Assembly: GCA_035653295.1 (NCBI GenBank)
Contig: DASRCB010000340.1
Span: 1 to 27,051 of the forward strand
From: DASRCB01 sp035653295
GTDB lineage: Bacteria > Acidobacteriota > Terriglobia > Bryobacterales > Bryobacteraceae
Length of the DNA: 27,051 nt
Reading direction: 5' to 3'
Shown one piece after another: positions 14,810 to 23,599 of the stretch. How positions within the stretch are numbered: the stretch's first letter is position 1; the number at the start of each line of letters is the position of its first letter. The notes under the pieces are model-generated. The model had not been told where the DNA came from. It searched no databases and saw only the letters and a list, made by a program, of their open reading frames with translations. A program made the position numbers and the translations under genes.

Positions 14810-17800
14810 ATGAGAACCATCCCGGTTAACCCAACATTGGGCAGGGCCCCAGGAATTGCCTGGCTTTGCCGCAGAGAGATGCCCTGGCTGCGGATCCTGC
14901 TGGCCATTCTGATTGCTTATGAGCCGCTGGCGGCACAACAGACGAAAACTCCACCACAGCCGGTCCAGCTCAGCATCGCCGCGCCGGTCTTTGTTTCCAC
15001 CAGTACGCAGGTCGTACCCAACGTGCAAACGACCGAGATTATCAGCCCGGGCTCGGTTGACCTGTCGAACCCTCCCATCAAAATTGTTCCTCAAGTTTCA
15101 ACGGTTACGTTACCACTTCAGGGCGGCGGCACGAACGGGAATTGTGCGATTCCCATTCCGCCCAGCCACATCATCCAGGACTGCACCCTGGGCAACACGG
15201 CCTTTGAGTCCAACATCGTTAGTCTTTACCTGGCCACCCATGGAAGGCCCCAGTCGGATGCGTCCACTATTTATACCTACGGTGGGGTCGAGCTGCGCGA
15301 TGAAATCCGCAGCTTCATGTTCGACTACATCAAGGGTGTAATCCAGGGAGACCCTTCGACGCGCTCCCACAGCGATCAGGCTGTCGTTGACTGGCTCACG
15401 GCAGCGGTGCAAAAAAATGACGTTGATTATTACACCGCCCTGACCAATGCGTACAACAGCTGGAACACCAGCCCGTGCACATATCAAATCGATCCAACGG
15501 TGGCCAGCCAGTTCGGGGCTTCTTATAAAGGCGAGGGCTACTGCGGCGGTTCCTATCAGGAAGCCTTCACACCGCTGCCGGCTCCCGATGTTTCCTATTT
15601 CGAGGAGGTCGGGCAGTTATACGGCTACGACAGTAAGCTCAGCGGGTATGACCCAGGCTTTTGTACCTCCAGTAAGCACCCGGCGGGATGTGTTCCGAAT
15701 GCAGTCCTGCAGGGCGCCCAGATACTGCAGGATAGTGAGCAATTCAACAGTCACTGGGAATCTCTCGCCGGGGCGTTGGCGTCCACTGCCGTTTCGTTGG
15801 GAACGGCTGCCCTTGTCGTCAATTTTTACGCAAACATCGCGCCTTTTGCGAGCAGGCAATATCTGGACCCCAATGAAGTAAACCCTAAGCAGGTACGATT
15901 TCAGGAGGAAGCCGAACAAGAAGTGGAGCAGAACGCCGAACAGGAGAGTGACGCCGCCGCGGAGGAGGCCGAGGCCGACGTAGAGGTCGAAGAGGCCGAG
16001 GGCGGCCTGGAGATCGCGGAAGGCGCCGGCACCGCTGCCGGAGCCGCTTCGATCGTGCTCATATTCGTTTTTATTGGCGTTCAGGCCAGCATCGACTTTT
16101 ACCAGACATTGCAAAACACGAACGCGATCAACGCCGACATCGCTACCGGCAAAACAGTTGCCACCACGCCACCGGATTTGAAAGCCAAACTGGTGGACTC
16201 GAAGGGTTATGAACAGGTATTCGAGACCTTCATCCAGGCCACTCTCCCGGACGCGATTCAGACGCAAACGACCTCGACACAATCCGCGTCACTGATCGCA
16301 CTCCGATCGCAGCGTGAGAGTGCTCAGGCGCAGGGCGGCCGGTTGCAGTCCGACAGTATTCAGGCCCTCGGCGACGGAACTGCTGGCCCGCTTCCGCCGA
16401 TTCCGTCGTCGACCCCTGCCAACGACGTGGTCTATATCATCAACCACACCCTCAATGAACAAACTTCCGTGAGCACTTCGTTCAACTACACTACGTGGGA
16501 TCCTCTGTACGCAAACTATAACTTCGGGAACCCGCCGTTTGCCCAATACGGAACGTCGGTCAATGCTTACCCGTATGACTTCGGGTTCATCCAGACCATC
16601 GAACAGGGCCCGGTCAGCCATACCTGGTTTTCGCCGACCATCAAATATATCGATCCAAACAATGGACTGCGGTACATCGCGCAGGTCATCGATCATGGCC
16701 GCTTTCTGGTAACGAAAGCGCCGCCTGACGTTAAGCCCTCGGATTTCGACTGTCCCGTGGACGCCGTAATAGGCCTGACCCAGTCGCCCGGCACGCAGAT
16801 ACCCTCGCAGTGCAAGTCGTTTATCATGAACACGCTCAATATCTGGTCTTTCGACACTTACAACACTACCGTCCAACTCCCCCAGCCTCCGGTCTTCGCT
16901 ACACCGAATGCGGCCGATCTCAGCATCGCGGCGGAGAATGACTTCACTCCGCAGCTGGACATAACCACACAGGGCCTGCCCTGCAGTATCCGCACTACGG
17001 GAACGCTGCCGCCGGGATACGCATTCCAGAATGGCGCATTGTTTCTGCACATCCCCTCCCAGGCGGTTCCCGGCACGTATCAATTCAATTTCGTGGCGGA
17101 TTGCGAGACGCTCGGGCTTGGAACGCCATTTTTGAATTACAGCTTCGGCAATTCCATCACGACGCAGTCATTTACCGCGAACGTTTATGCGGGGGCGACG
17201 CCGGGCAGCGGAAACAGCCTCTCCGGATCCAGCCGGGTCAGTTCGCGCGGTTCCACGATCGACGCGGTTTCCAGCGTTCCTGCGGCCGCCGCAACCCCAG
17301 CCCTGCAGTTTATCTTTCCCACTTCGAGCACCAGCCTGAAGTTCACGCAGGGCCGTTCAACGACCATGACCCTGGTGACGAATGGCGGCCCGGGAACCAC
17401 GATCACGGCGGGGGCGAACGCTTTGCCGCCCGGCATGACACTTTCTGACAACGGAGATGGAACGGCCGTGGTCAGCGGTATTCCGAGGATTCCCGCACAA
17501 CCCTGTTCTTCGAACTGCGCGATCACCGCCAGCGCCCCGGGCTTCACCAGCGCCAGCCTCATCCTGAGCGATACGGTCGCTCCGCCCGTGCTGCCAACCA
17601 TTCCCGCGACGATAAGTGCATCGTGGAAAGCCGGGGAATACAATACCGCCACAATCGACGGAGCTGAGGGCAGCAACGGTAAGGTGACCAATGTCCCACT
17701 TACGTGGTCCGTTGTAGGTACGCCGCCGGACTGGGTAAATTTCAGGGACTACGGAAACAACATGGCTACTATAAATGGATTTCCACCTGCGTCCGCGGCC

Positions 17801-18694
17801 GGCCAAACGATTCCGATCAAATTTCAATACACGTACGGTGGGAAGCCGGGCTTTGCGTCCCCGATCTTCACGGTGAATCTCGCCGTGACTCCTGCCGAGC
17901 CCGTGTTGCGTGTGAGCCCCACCCTGTTGTTCGAGGTTGGCGTGCAGGGGTCCGGCACGATCAACTCCTCCACTTTTTCCGGCGATGCGGGACTGGGCGG
18001 CTCCTGGAACGTGATGGCGCCGTTGCCGACGGGTTTGACAGCAACCCCGACCGCGACCTCGCTGACGATTTCAGGCGCGCCTGAAAACCCGGGAGTGTCG
18101 TGGATTCCGATCCAGTTCACCACCAATACCGGAACCACGGTCACCCGCAGGGTTCCCCTGATGATCACTCAGCCGGCGAGCCTCGCCGGTTTCCCCAGCC
18201 GGCTGGTTCTGTTCACTGGCGTTCCAGCCAATTTCATCCTGCCGGTCACCGCCGGTTTCCCGAGAACCGCCGCGGGGAGTCCAGGCGACGGGCTGCCATC
18301 CACTACCGGTACAAATCTCACGCTGACCGGAAGCTACTCAACCACGAATGGATTCCAGATTCTCTCCGACGCTGCGGCGCTGCTCGTCGGAGGCACGCCG
18401 CTGGCGCCCTCGGTTTATCCGCTGACGGTTTCGGCGCAGACCGTTCTCAGCACCGGCCCGGTAGGCGACAAGGTAAGCCAGTCGTTTACCGTTTACGTGC
18501 AGCCGGCGGGCGACGTAAACCTGGACGGGAAAGTGAACTGTGACGACTACAACCTGATCAAGGCGCATTTCGGGGCTGGTATCGGCGCGCCGAATTATCT
18601 CGATTTGGCCGACCCCAATCGCGACGGTGTCGTGAATATCCGCGACCTGGCGTTCGTTCAATCCCATTTGCCCAGCGGCACAGTTTGCCATTAA
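14810..18694 (+). CDS. Giant secreted protein with C-terminal type I dockerin
   Basis: 1294 residues. The start is ATG 14810: AGGAGG ends at 14797, abutting the in-frame ATG at 14798 and so too close to serve it, while 14810 is 12 bases away; ATG 14879 is also possible. Signal peptide: PWLRILLAILIAYEPLAA, cut before QQTKT. Residues about 25-310: Cys-containing domain I do not recognise (YGGVELRDEIRSFMFDYIKG). About 318-430: a hydrophobic helix (SLAGALASTAVSLGTAALVV), a very acidic Glu/Ala stretch and a second hydrophobic helix (AASIVLIFVFIGVQ). About 690-1230: a series of Ig-like beta repeats (TGTLPPGYAF, NALPPGMTLSDNGDGTAVVS, PLPTGLTATPTATSLTISG). Last 61 residues: a dockerin with two calcium loops. 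No catalytic motif recognised. Followed 28 bp later by a cohesin-domain gene. Confidence 0.85.
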   Translation: MRTIPVNPTLGRAPGIAWLCRREMPWLRILLAILIAYEPLAAQQTKTPPQPVQLSIAAPVFVSTSTQVVPNVQTTEIISPGSVDLSNPPIKIVPQVSTVTLPLQGGGTNGNCAIPIPPSHIIQDCTLGNTAFESNIVSLYLATHGRPQSDASTIYTYGGVELRDEIRSFMFDYIKGVIQGDPSTRSHSDQAVVDWLTAAVQKNDVDYYTALTNAYNSWNTSPCTYQIDPTVASQFGASYKGEGYCGGSYQEAFTPLPAPDVSYFEEVGQLYGYDSKLSGYDPGFCTSSKHPAGCVPNAVLQGAQILQDSEQFNSHWESLAGALASTAVSLGTAALVVNFYANIAPFASRQYLDPNEVNPKQVRFQEEAEQEVEQNAEQESDAAAEEAEADVEVEEAEGGLEIAEGAGTAAGAASIVLIFVFIGVQASIDFYQTLQNTNAINADIATGKTVATTPPDLKAKLVDSKGYEQVFETFIQATLPDAIQTQTTSTQSASLIALRSQRESAQAQGGRLQSDSIQALGDGTAGPLPPIPSSTPANDVVYIINHTLNEQTSVSTSFNYTTWDPLYANYNFGNPPFAQYGTSVNAYPYDFGFIQTIEQGPVSHTWFSPTIKYIDPNNGLRYIAQVIDHGRFLVTKAPPDVKPSDFDCPVDAVIGLTQSPGTQIPSQCKSFIMNTLNIWSFDTYNTTVQLPQPPVFATPNAADLSIAAENDFTPQLDITTQGLPCSIRTTGTLPPGYAFQNGALFLHIPSQAVPGTYQFNFVADCETLGLGTPFLNYSFGNSITTQSFTANVYAGATPGSGNSLSGSSRVSSRGSTIDAVSSVPAAAATPALQFIFPTSSTSLKFTQGRSTTMTLVTNGGPGTTITAGANALPPGMTLSDNGDGTAVVSGIPRIPAQPCSSNCAITASAPGFTSASLILSDTVAPPVLPTIPATISASWKAGEYNTATIDGAEGSNGKVTNVPLTWSVVGTPPDWVNFRDYGNNMATINGFPPASAAGQTIPIKFQYTYGGKPGFASPIFTVNLAVTPAEPVLRVSPTLLFEVGVQGSGTINSSTFSGDAGLGGSWNVMAPLPTGLTATPTATSLTISGAPENPGVSWIPIQFTTNTGTTVTRRVPLMITQPASLAGFPSRLVLFTGVPANFILPVTAGFPRTAAGSPGDGLPSTTGTNLTLTGSYSTTNGFQILSDAAALLVGGTPLAPSVYPLTVSAQTVLSTGPVGDKVSQSFTVYVQPAGDVNLDGKVNCDDYNLIKAHFGAGIGAPNYLDLADPNRDGVVNIRDLAFVQSHLPSGTVCH
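18509..18691 (+). other. Type I dockerin domain
   Basis: Two F-hand-like calcium loops: DVNLDGKVNCDDYNLIKAHF and DPNRDGVVNIRDLAFVQSHL, joined by a short linker. Both keep the D-x-N-x-D-G-x-V/I-N-x-x-D pattern and the following helix that define dockerins. Dockerins bind cohesins; a cohesin-like domain is encoded by the next gene. The closing SGTVCH places a Cys near the C-terminus that could pair with the Cys in the first loop helix (NCDD). Confidence 0.88.
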
Positions 18695-18722
18695 CCCGGG
18701 GAGACAGAGAGGAGAAACAACA

Positions 18723-19334
18723 ATGAAACCACTATCCGGACCAGTGCGGGCGAGCATCATCCTGTTGATGGCGTGCCTTTCAGGATCATTGCTTCACGCT
18801 ACCTCGCTGACCATCAGCCCCGCCACCGGCACTGAGCAGGTCGGGCAGCCGTTTACCCTAAACGTCAGCGTGGCCGGCCTGAATCCAGCGGCCGACCTGT
18901 ACGACTACACGTTCGATCTTCAGTTCGATCCGCACGCTTTCGAGGTTCTGGCCGCCAACGACGGCACGATCTTCAATTACGCGGGAAACGCTCCGTTCTA
19001 TATGGACGGCGCCATCGACAACGTAAACGGGTTCGTTACGTTTCACAGCGGAATCGATACCAATGCGGGCTTCACCGGAACGGGTGGCCTACTCGGTAGC
19101 TTCACCTTCGAGGCTCTGAAACCGTTCGCCAGTACCCCAATTGCCGTGCAGAACGTTTCGCTGTCGACCTTCAACGCCGCATCGAACCTGCTGCCGCCGG
19201 ATATAGATCCAGGGAAGCTGCCAACGGCGATCCTGACCACCGTCAGCGGTGCGGCCGTTCCGGAGCCCGGTACTGGCGTGCTGGCCATTATCGGCTGCCT
19301 GCTGATTCTTCCGCGCAGATCTCGCCGGGCATAA
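18723..19334 (+). CDS. Secreted cohesin-domain protein with PEP-CTERM anchor
   Basis: 203 residues; AGAGGAGAAACAACA precedes the ATG. Signal peptide 1-26 (ASIILLMACLSGSLLHA). Residues about 28-165 form a cohesin-type beta sandwich: LTISPATGTEQVGQPFTLNV, DLYDYTFDLQFDPHAFEVL, GGLLGSFTFEAL and IAVQNVSLSTFNA. The C-terminus (179-203) is a PEP-CTERM sorting signal: VPEP, a hydrophobic helix GVLAIIGCLLIL, and the basic tail PRRSRRA, cut by an exosortase/archaeosortase-type enzyme that is not in this window. It probably displays one cohesin at the cell surface and captures the dockerin protein made from the same operon 28 bp upstream. Confidence 0.88.
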   Translation: MKPLSGPVRASIILLMACLSGSLLHATSLTISPATGTEQVGQPFTLNVSVAGLNPAADLYDYTFDLQFDPHAFEVLAANDGTIFNYAGNAPFYMDGAIDNVNGFVTFHSGIDTNAGFTGTGGLLGSFTFEALKPFASTPIAVQNVSLSTFNAASNLLPPDIDPGKLPTAILTTVSGAAVPEPGTGVLAIIGCLLILPRRSRRA

Positions 19335-19354
19335 CCGTCCAGCGAACTAAAACG

Positions 19355-19385
19355 CCGGAGCGAGTCAGCCAGTGACTCGCTCCGG
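19355..19385. terminator. Bidirectional terminator, 13-bp perfect stem
   Basis: CCGGAGCGAGTCA (19355-19367) and TGACTCGCTCCGG (19373-19385) pair perfectly around the 5-base loop GCCAG. It lies 20 bp after the cohesin gene and at the end of the convergent kinase gene. T-runs are weak on both sides, but the stem is very stable. The stop codon of the frame-restored kinase (19365-19367) lies within its left arm. Confidence 0.75.
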
Positions 19386-19763
19386 ATTATGTCGAGCGAG
19401 CAGTTTCCTCAGTGCAAGCAACTCCGACGGCGGAGGCGGAGTTTCCAGCAGCGCGCCTGTCAGCACGGCGTAGCGCGAGTCGAGGTTGTCGCACGCGGTG
19501 AGCGCTTCGAGGGCGGCGGCGCGTTCAGCCGGCCCGGCGTCTCTCGCGCGAGCAACCGCCGAAGCGAGATCCCGTGCGGCGATTGCAGCGCTGACACGCC
19601 CGCTGTACCCGGCCAGGCCCTGCTCCTTTAAAAACCTCCACGCTTCGCGGGCGGGGACGACAGCCTCGTCAAATTTGCCCTGCGCTTCGAGGGCGCGGAC
19701 GAGAACGTGCAGTGCGGACCAGCGCAGGTCGTAGTTGGCGTTCCAGTCGCTGTTGCGGCGAAG
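19365..19763 (-). pseudogene. Out-of-frame C-terminal part of the kinase
   Basis: In the next frame the kinase sequence continues as RNSDWNANYDLRWSALHVL, then QGKFDEAVVPAREAWRFLKE, GRVSAAIAARDLASAVARAR and ends LLARHNPERVTG with TGA at 19365-19367. This is ordinary TPR-like sequence with no stop. Removing one C from the CC at 19763-19764 joins it to the kinase as MRDT-LRRNSDWN, giving about 923 residues. It may be a real mutation or a read error. Confidence 0.8.
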
Positions 19764-22137
19764 GCGTATCGCGCATTTCGCGGACAGCGTCGTCGAAGCG
19801 CCCGGCGTCGAGCAGCGCGGCGCCGAACGTCACACGGTACACCATGGCCCGTTCGCGACCCTTGTTAAGACCGGCGTCAGGGCCGCGCGGCAGGCGAAGG
19901 TTCTCACTCGCCAGAGCGATCGCCTCGGCCGAAGCGCCCGCTTTGCCGAGCAGCAGCGCGAGATAGCCCCGCACCAGGCCGCCTGCGTAGTGGTAAACCG
20001 CGTTCGCGGGATCCTCCTGCGAGAGCGCTTCGAAATCGGCGACAGAGTGGCGCAGAGTGGCTATGCCCTGATCGTGGTTCCCGGCGGCCCATTCGATTTC
20101 CCCAAGCGTGCCGGCGGCCTCGGCGCGGCGCATGCGGCAAACAGGCGCCGAGCAGTTGGCGACCACATCCACGGAGTGCCTGGCGGCGCTTTCCGCTTCC
20201 GGATTGGCGCCCTCATACATCCAGGAGCTGATGGCCAGCTCGCGCTGCAGGTGGGACAATTGCGCCAGCCTCTCCGGATCCTGCGCCCATTCGGCGGGAA
20301 TGCCGCCTGCCAGTGTGGCCAGCGCTTTGCGGTGCAGGTCCAGAGCTTCCTTTACCTCGCCACCATTCCAGAGGATCACGCCCAGCTCCAAATACGCGGT
20401 GGAGAGATACCAGTTGGCCTGCACCTTGTCGCGTACGTCCGCGGGCAGGCCGGCGATCACGCGTTCCAGCTGTGCGCCTGCCTGTTTGCCGGCTTCGACG
20501 GCGCTCAGGCGATACTGCAGATGCAGCCAGGTGGAAAGCGCTTCCAGCTGGCCGCGCCGCACGGCTGGATTCTCGGGGCTGCGGCGGGCGAGACCGGTAT
20601 AGAGATCGATGGCCTTTGCAACGTACTTCGCAGCCGCTGCGGGATCGCCTTCCGAACCTGCCGCGCTGTAGGGCCCTCTGGCCATTCCGATGGCCAGCCA
20701 CGCGTTGGCGATCTCCAGAGCCAGAGCGTCGTCGCCGCGAACCTCGCGGCTGAGCACGTCGAGCGCCCCTTCTGCGTCGCGCATCAGTTCGCCGCGCAGC
20801 GCCGTACGATTCGGTACCTGGGCCAGCTGCGCTGGCCGTTCGACGATGATTTTGCGCACCACTTCGCGCAGTGCGGCATCGTCACGGTTCGCCCGCATCT
20901 GCTGGCGCAGCGCGATGGTCATCCAGACCAGCGCGGCGATGAGCACCGCCACGAACGCCGCCGCGCCTCCGATCGCCCACTGGTGGCGCCCGGCGAATTT
21001 GCGCGCGCGATAGAGCTTTGACGGGGGGCCCGCCTCAACCGGTTCCCCCGAGAGGTACCGTTGCAGGTCGCGCGCCATCGCGCCGGCCGATTCATACCGG
21101 CGCTCGCGGTCCTTTTCCAGCGCCTTCAGGGCAATCCAGTCGCATTCGCCGCGGACCTGCGCCGCGGTGGCCCCGGCGCACGCGCTGGGCGGCGGTGGAA
21201 CTTCTTCCTCGATGCGTTTGAGGATTGCGGCGTACGTCGTACCCCGAAGCGAAAGTGTTCCCAGCGGCGGCGCGCCGGCCAGCAGTTCATAGAGGACCGC
21301 GCCCAGCGAATAGACATCAGAGCGCACATCGATGTCGCGCGCGCCGGGCTCGGCCTGTTCGGGACTCATGTACGCGAAGGTGCCCAGGATGTCGAACGCT
21401 CGCGTGAAGGTGGCGCCGTCGTGCAGCGGCTGCTCGGTCGCTTTGGCGATACCGAAGTCGATGACTTTGGAAATTGCGGCGTCGCCATCGCGGGCGACAA
21501 GAATGTTGGACGGCTTGATGTCGCGATGGAGGATGCCTTTCTGGTGCGCGTGCTGGATGGCCTGGCAAACCGGGATCATCAGTTCCACGCGCTGCCGCAC
21601 CGTCAGGCCGGCTTCATCCGAGTAAGCCGTGATCGGCTTGCCCTCGACCAGCTCCATGGCAAACCAGGAGCGCTCGCCGGCGGTGGTTCCGGCATCGAGC
21701 ACGCGCGCGATATTGGCGTGCTCCATCAGCGCCAGCGCCTGGCGCTCCGCGGCGAAGCGGGCGGCCACGAGGCCGGCGTCCCAGCCTGGACGGATGATCT
21801 TCAGCGCCACCTCGCGCCGCACCGGCTTCTCCTGGCGCGCGCGATATACAACGCCCATGCCCCCCTCGCCGAGTTTCTCCAGGAGCCGATAGGGGCCGAT
21901 TTCCGTTCCCGGGCAGGGTCCCGCGTCATCGTCCGCGGCGCCGGCAGCGGCAAACAGCAGAGCGGGCGATTCGAGCAGCTGGTCGCCGAAGGCCGCGCCG
22001 GCCAGCAGCGACTCCACTTCGCGGCGGATGGCGTCATCACCGCAAACATGCGCCAGGTAGCCCGGGCGGGAAGGCTCGTCCAGTTCGAGCGCCTCGAGGC
22101 AGATGTCCTCAACCGTGAGCCTGGGAGCGGGGGCCAT
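19669..22137 (-). CDS. Serine/threonine protein kinase (Hanks type), C-terminus frameshifted
   Basis: 822 residues in the intact frame. Kinase domain about 80-365: glycine loop LGEGGMGVVY (89-98), K113 in VALKII, HRDIKPSNIL with catalytic D206, DFGIAK with D227, GTFAYMSPEQ and DVYSLGAVLYELL. One membrane helix about 388-411 (AIGGAAAFVAVLIAALVWMTIAL), then a helical repeat region resembling TPR. The last 34 residues (from PSPQQ) are an Arg-rich read-through in the wrong frame; a one-base shift near 19763 restores ANYDLRWSALHVLVRALEAQ and about 100 more sensible residues. It starts 4 bp after the ECF sigma gene, in the same operon. The kinase presumably signals from the membrane through phosphorylation of cytoplasmic proteins, perhaps sigma regulation. 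Confidence 0.9.
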   Translation of the reverse strand: MAPAPRLTVEDICLEALELDEPSRPGYLAHVCGDDAIRREVESLLAGAAFGDQLLESPALLFAAAGAADDDAGPCPGTEIGPYRLLEKLGEGGMGVVYRARQEKPVRREVALKIIRPGWDAGLVAARFAAERQALALMEHANIARVLDAGTTAGERSWFAMELVEGKPITAYSDEAGLTVRQRVELMIPVCQAIQHAHQKGILHRDIKPSNILVARDGDAAISKVIDFGIAKATEQPLHDGATFTRAFDILGTFAYMSPEQAEPGARDIDVRSDVYSLGAVLYELLAGAPPLGTLSLRGTTYAAILKRIEEEVPPPPSACAGATAAQVRGECDWIALKALEKDRERRYESAGAMARDLQRYLSGEPVEAGPPSKLYRARKFAGRHQWAIGGAAAFVAVLIAALVWMTIALRQQMRANRDDAALREVVRKIIVERPAQLAQVPNRTALRGELMRDAEGALDVLSREVRGDDALALEIANAWLAIGMARGPYSAAGSEGDPAAAAKYVAKAIDLYTGLARRSPENPAVRRGQLEALSTWLHLQYRLSAVEAGKQAGAQLERVIAGLPADVRDKVQANWYLSTAYLELGVILWNGGEVKEALDLHRKALATLAGGIPAEWAQDPERLAQLSHLQRELAISSWMYEGANPEAESAARHSVDVVANCSAPVCRMRRAEAAGTLGEIEWAAGNHDQGIATLRHSVADFEALSQEDPANAVYHYAGGLVRGYLALLLGKAGASAEAIALASENLRLPRGPDAGLNKGRERAMVYRVTFGAALLDAGRFDDAVREMRDTPSPQQRLERQLRPALVRTARSRPRPRSAGQI

Positions 22138-22141
22138 GGGC

Positions 22142-22717
22142 TTAGTACAACGGCAATTCCCCGCGAATTTCGCGCGCCAGCCACAGCTTGGCGAAGTTCC
22201 AGTCGCGTTTCACCGTATCACGGGAGATGGTGAGGACTTCGGCAATCTCGTCCTGGGTCATCCCGCCGAAGAAGCGCATCTCGACCACGCGGACTTTGCG
22301 GGGATCGGATTTGAACAGGGAATCGAGAGCATCATCGAGGGCGATCAGCGAGCGGTCGCTTTGCTCGGCAGCGATCTCCGCTTCATCGAGGGAAGCGGCT
22401 TCAGCGCCGCCGCCCCGCTTCTCTCTCCTGCGGGCGCGGGCAGCGTCCGTGAGGATGCGGCGCATTACCTTTGAGGAGACGGCGAAGAAATGGGAGCGAT
22501 CCTTCCAATCGACTTTCGCGCCTTCCGCCAGGCGGAGGAAGACTTCGTTGACCAGCGCCGTAGCCTGAATGGTGAGGTCCGGGCGCTCGCGGGAAATGGC
22601 CCGGCGGGCGAGCTGCCTGAGGTCGTCGTAGATAAGCGGAATCAGGCGCTCCAGCGCACTCTCCTCACCGCCCCGCCACGCCCGCAGCAATTGCGTGATC
22701 TCTGACTGCCCTCCCAT
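22142..22717 (-). CDS. ECF sigma factor of the kinase-linked (TIGR02999-like) type
   Basis: 191 residues from ATG 22717; the frame is open to 22813, but those residues are not sigma-like. Region 2: ITQLLRAWRGGEESALERLIPLIYDDLRQLARR, TIQATALVNEVFLRLA, WKDRSHFFAVSSKVMRRILTDAARARRREKRGGG. Region 4: SDPRKVRVVEMRFFGGMTQDEIAEVLTISRDTVKRDWNFAKLWLAREI. The family (Acidobacteriota, Planctomycetota) is typically encoded next to a Hanks-type kinase rather than an anti-sigma factor, as here with 4 bp between genes. The ribosome binding site (GCAGAAA) is weak. It probably drives a regulon switched by the kinase; targets are not visible. Confidence 0.92.
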   Translation of the reverse strand: MGGQSEITQLLRAWRGGEESALERLIPLIYDDLRQLARRAISRERPDLTIQATALVNEVFLRLAEGAKVDWKDRSHFFAVSSKVMRRILTDAARARRREKRGGGAEAASLDEAEIAAEQSDRSLIALDDALDSLFKSDPRKVRVVEMRFFGGMTQDEIAEVLTISRDTVKRDWNFAKLWLAREIRGELPLY

Positions 22718-22966
22718 TTTCTGCAACTTTACCGCAGATGCGAGCGCCGCGGCATAAACGGAGCCCGGAAGGCCCAGCCGATGCACGGTTCCGCTCTTTG
22801 GCGTCCCGTGCACCGAGAAGGCGGAGAACCGGCATGACGACTCGAACCAATGGCATCTGTGAGCTGACTGTGTGCCGTCTGCCGCGCTGGTTATCTACAA
22901 ACCGCTCGCGGTCCTGCCGGAGCCGGCCCAGACGTACACAATCTGTTGGAAATAAGCCCGAGACAA
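22718..22966. other. Intergenic, no gene seen
   Basis: 249 bp between the sigma gene start and the 3' end of tRNA-Ser. It must hold the promoter of the sigma-kinase operon. I see no reliable -35/-10 pair, no repeat and no small gene. Confidence 0.4.
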
Positions 22967-23056
22967 TGGCGGAGGAAGAGGGATTCGAACCCCCGGTACC
23001 CTTTCGAGTACTGCGGTTTTCAAGACCGCCGCCTTCAACCGCTCGGCCATTCCTCC
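22967..23056 (-). tRNA. tRNA-Ser(UGA), CCA encoded
   Basis: Read on the minus strand: acceptor GGAGGAA pairs with TTCCTCC; D arm GGCCGAGCGGTTGAAGGC; anticodon arm GCGGTCTTGAAAACCGC with anticodon TGA; a long class II variable arm (TACTCGAAAGGGTA) as expected for serine; T arm with GGTTCGAATCC. Discriminator G is followed by a genomically encoded CCA (22967-22969). 90 bases including CCA. Reads UCN serine codons. Confidence 0.96.
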
Positions 23057-23246
23057 ATTTTCTATGCTACCTGATTGGCGTTGCGGACTGTCAGTACGCC
23101 ACTTTGGCGGGCTTCGCCTTCCGTGGCACGACTGCAACTGCTTTGTGACCACAGCATGGTCAGCCTCAACAGTCGCTTGACAGCGGCGACGAACATCAGC
23201 ACCTAATGGCAGAAGAGAAACAGATCAAGGCGGCGTGAAGGGCGCG

Positions 23247-23597
23247 CTACTGGCGTTCGCGGTGCGCGACCTGCTTGGACTGCTTGCGCTTGCGACGGGC
23301 TGCTGCCTGTGTTGGATGAAGCGCTGTCATTACAGCTCTCGGGTTCCTGGAGATGACGGTAAGGAATGCGCGTACCGGAGCTTCCGGCGTTCTGCGCCCT
23401 CCCTCCCAGTGCTTGACGGCATCAAGACTAAAGCCGAATGCATCGGAGAACCTGGCCTGGGTCATGTGCAGGTTTTTTCGGATCGCCTTGACATCTATGT
23501 CGGCAGGTACAGTCACCCGGTAACCAGAGTGCTTCCCTCCGAGGTATGCATCAACCTCGGTAAGGCCGTTCTTCAGGTCGTCAAACATTTTGCTCAT
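23247..23597 (-). CDS. HigA/NadS-like XRE-family antitoxin
   Basis: 116 residues. MSKMFDDLKNGLTEVDAYL start and GYRVTVPADIDVKAIRKNLHM lead into an XRE helix-turn-helix (TQARFSDAFGFSLDAVKHWEGGRRTPEAPVRAFL, about 45-78). This is the pattern of antitoxins encoded just after HigB/RelE-type toxins. AGGAG lies 9 bases ahead of the ATG, inside the 3' end of the relic toxin frame. The C-terminus has a basic extension (AAARRKRKQSKQVAHRERQ) longer than I expect for the family. With the upstream toxin broken, this is probably an orphan DNA-binding antitoxin. Confidence 0.85.
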   Translation of the reverse strand: MSKMFDDLKNGLTEVDAYLGGKHSGYRVTVPADIDVKAIRKNLHMTQARFSDAFGFSLDAVKHWEGGRRTPEAPVRAFLTVISRNPRAVMTALHPTQAAARRKRKQSKQVAHRERQ

Positions 23598-23599
23598 CG

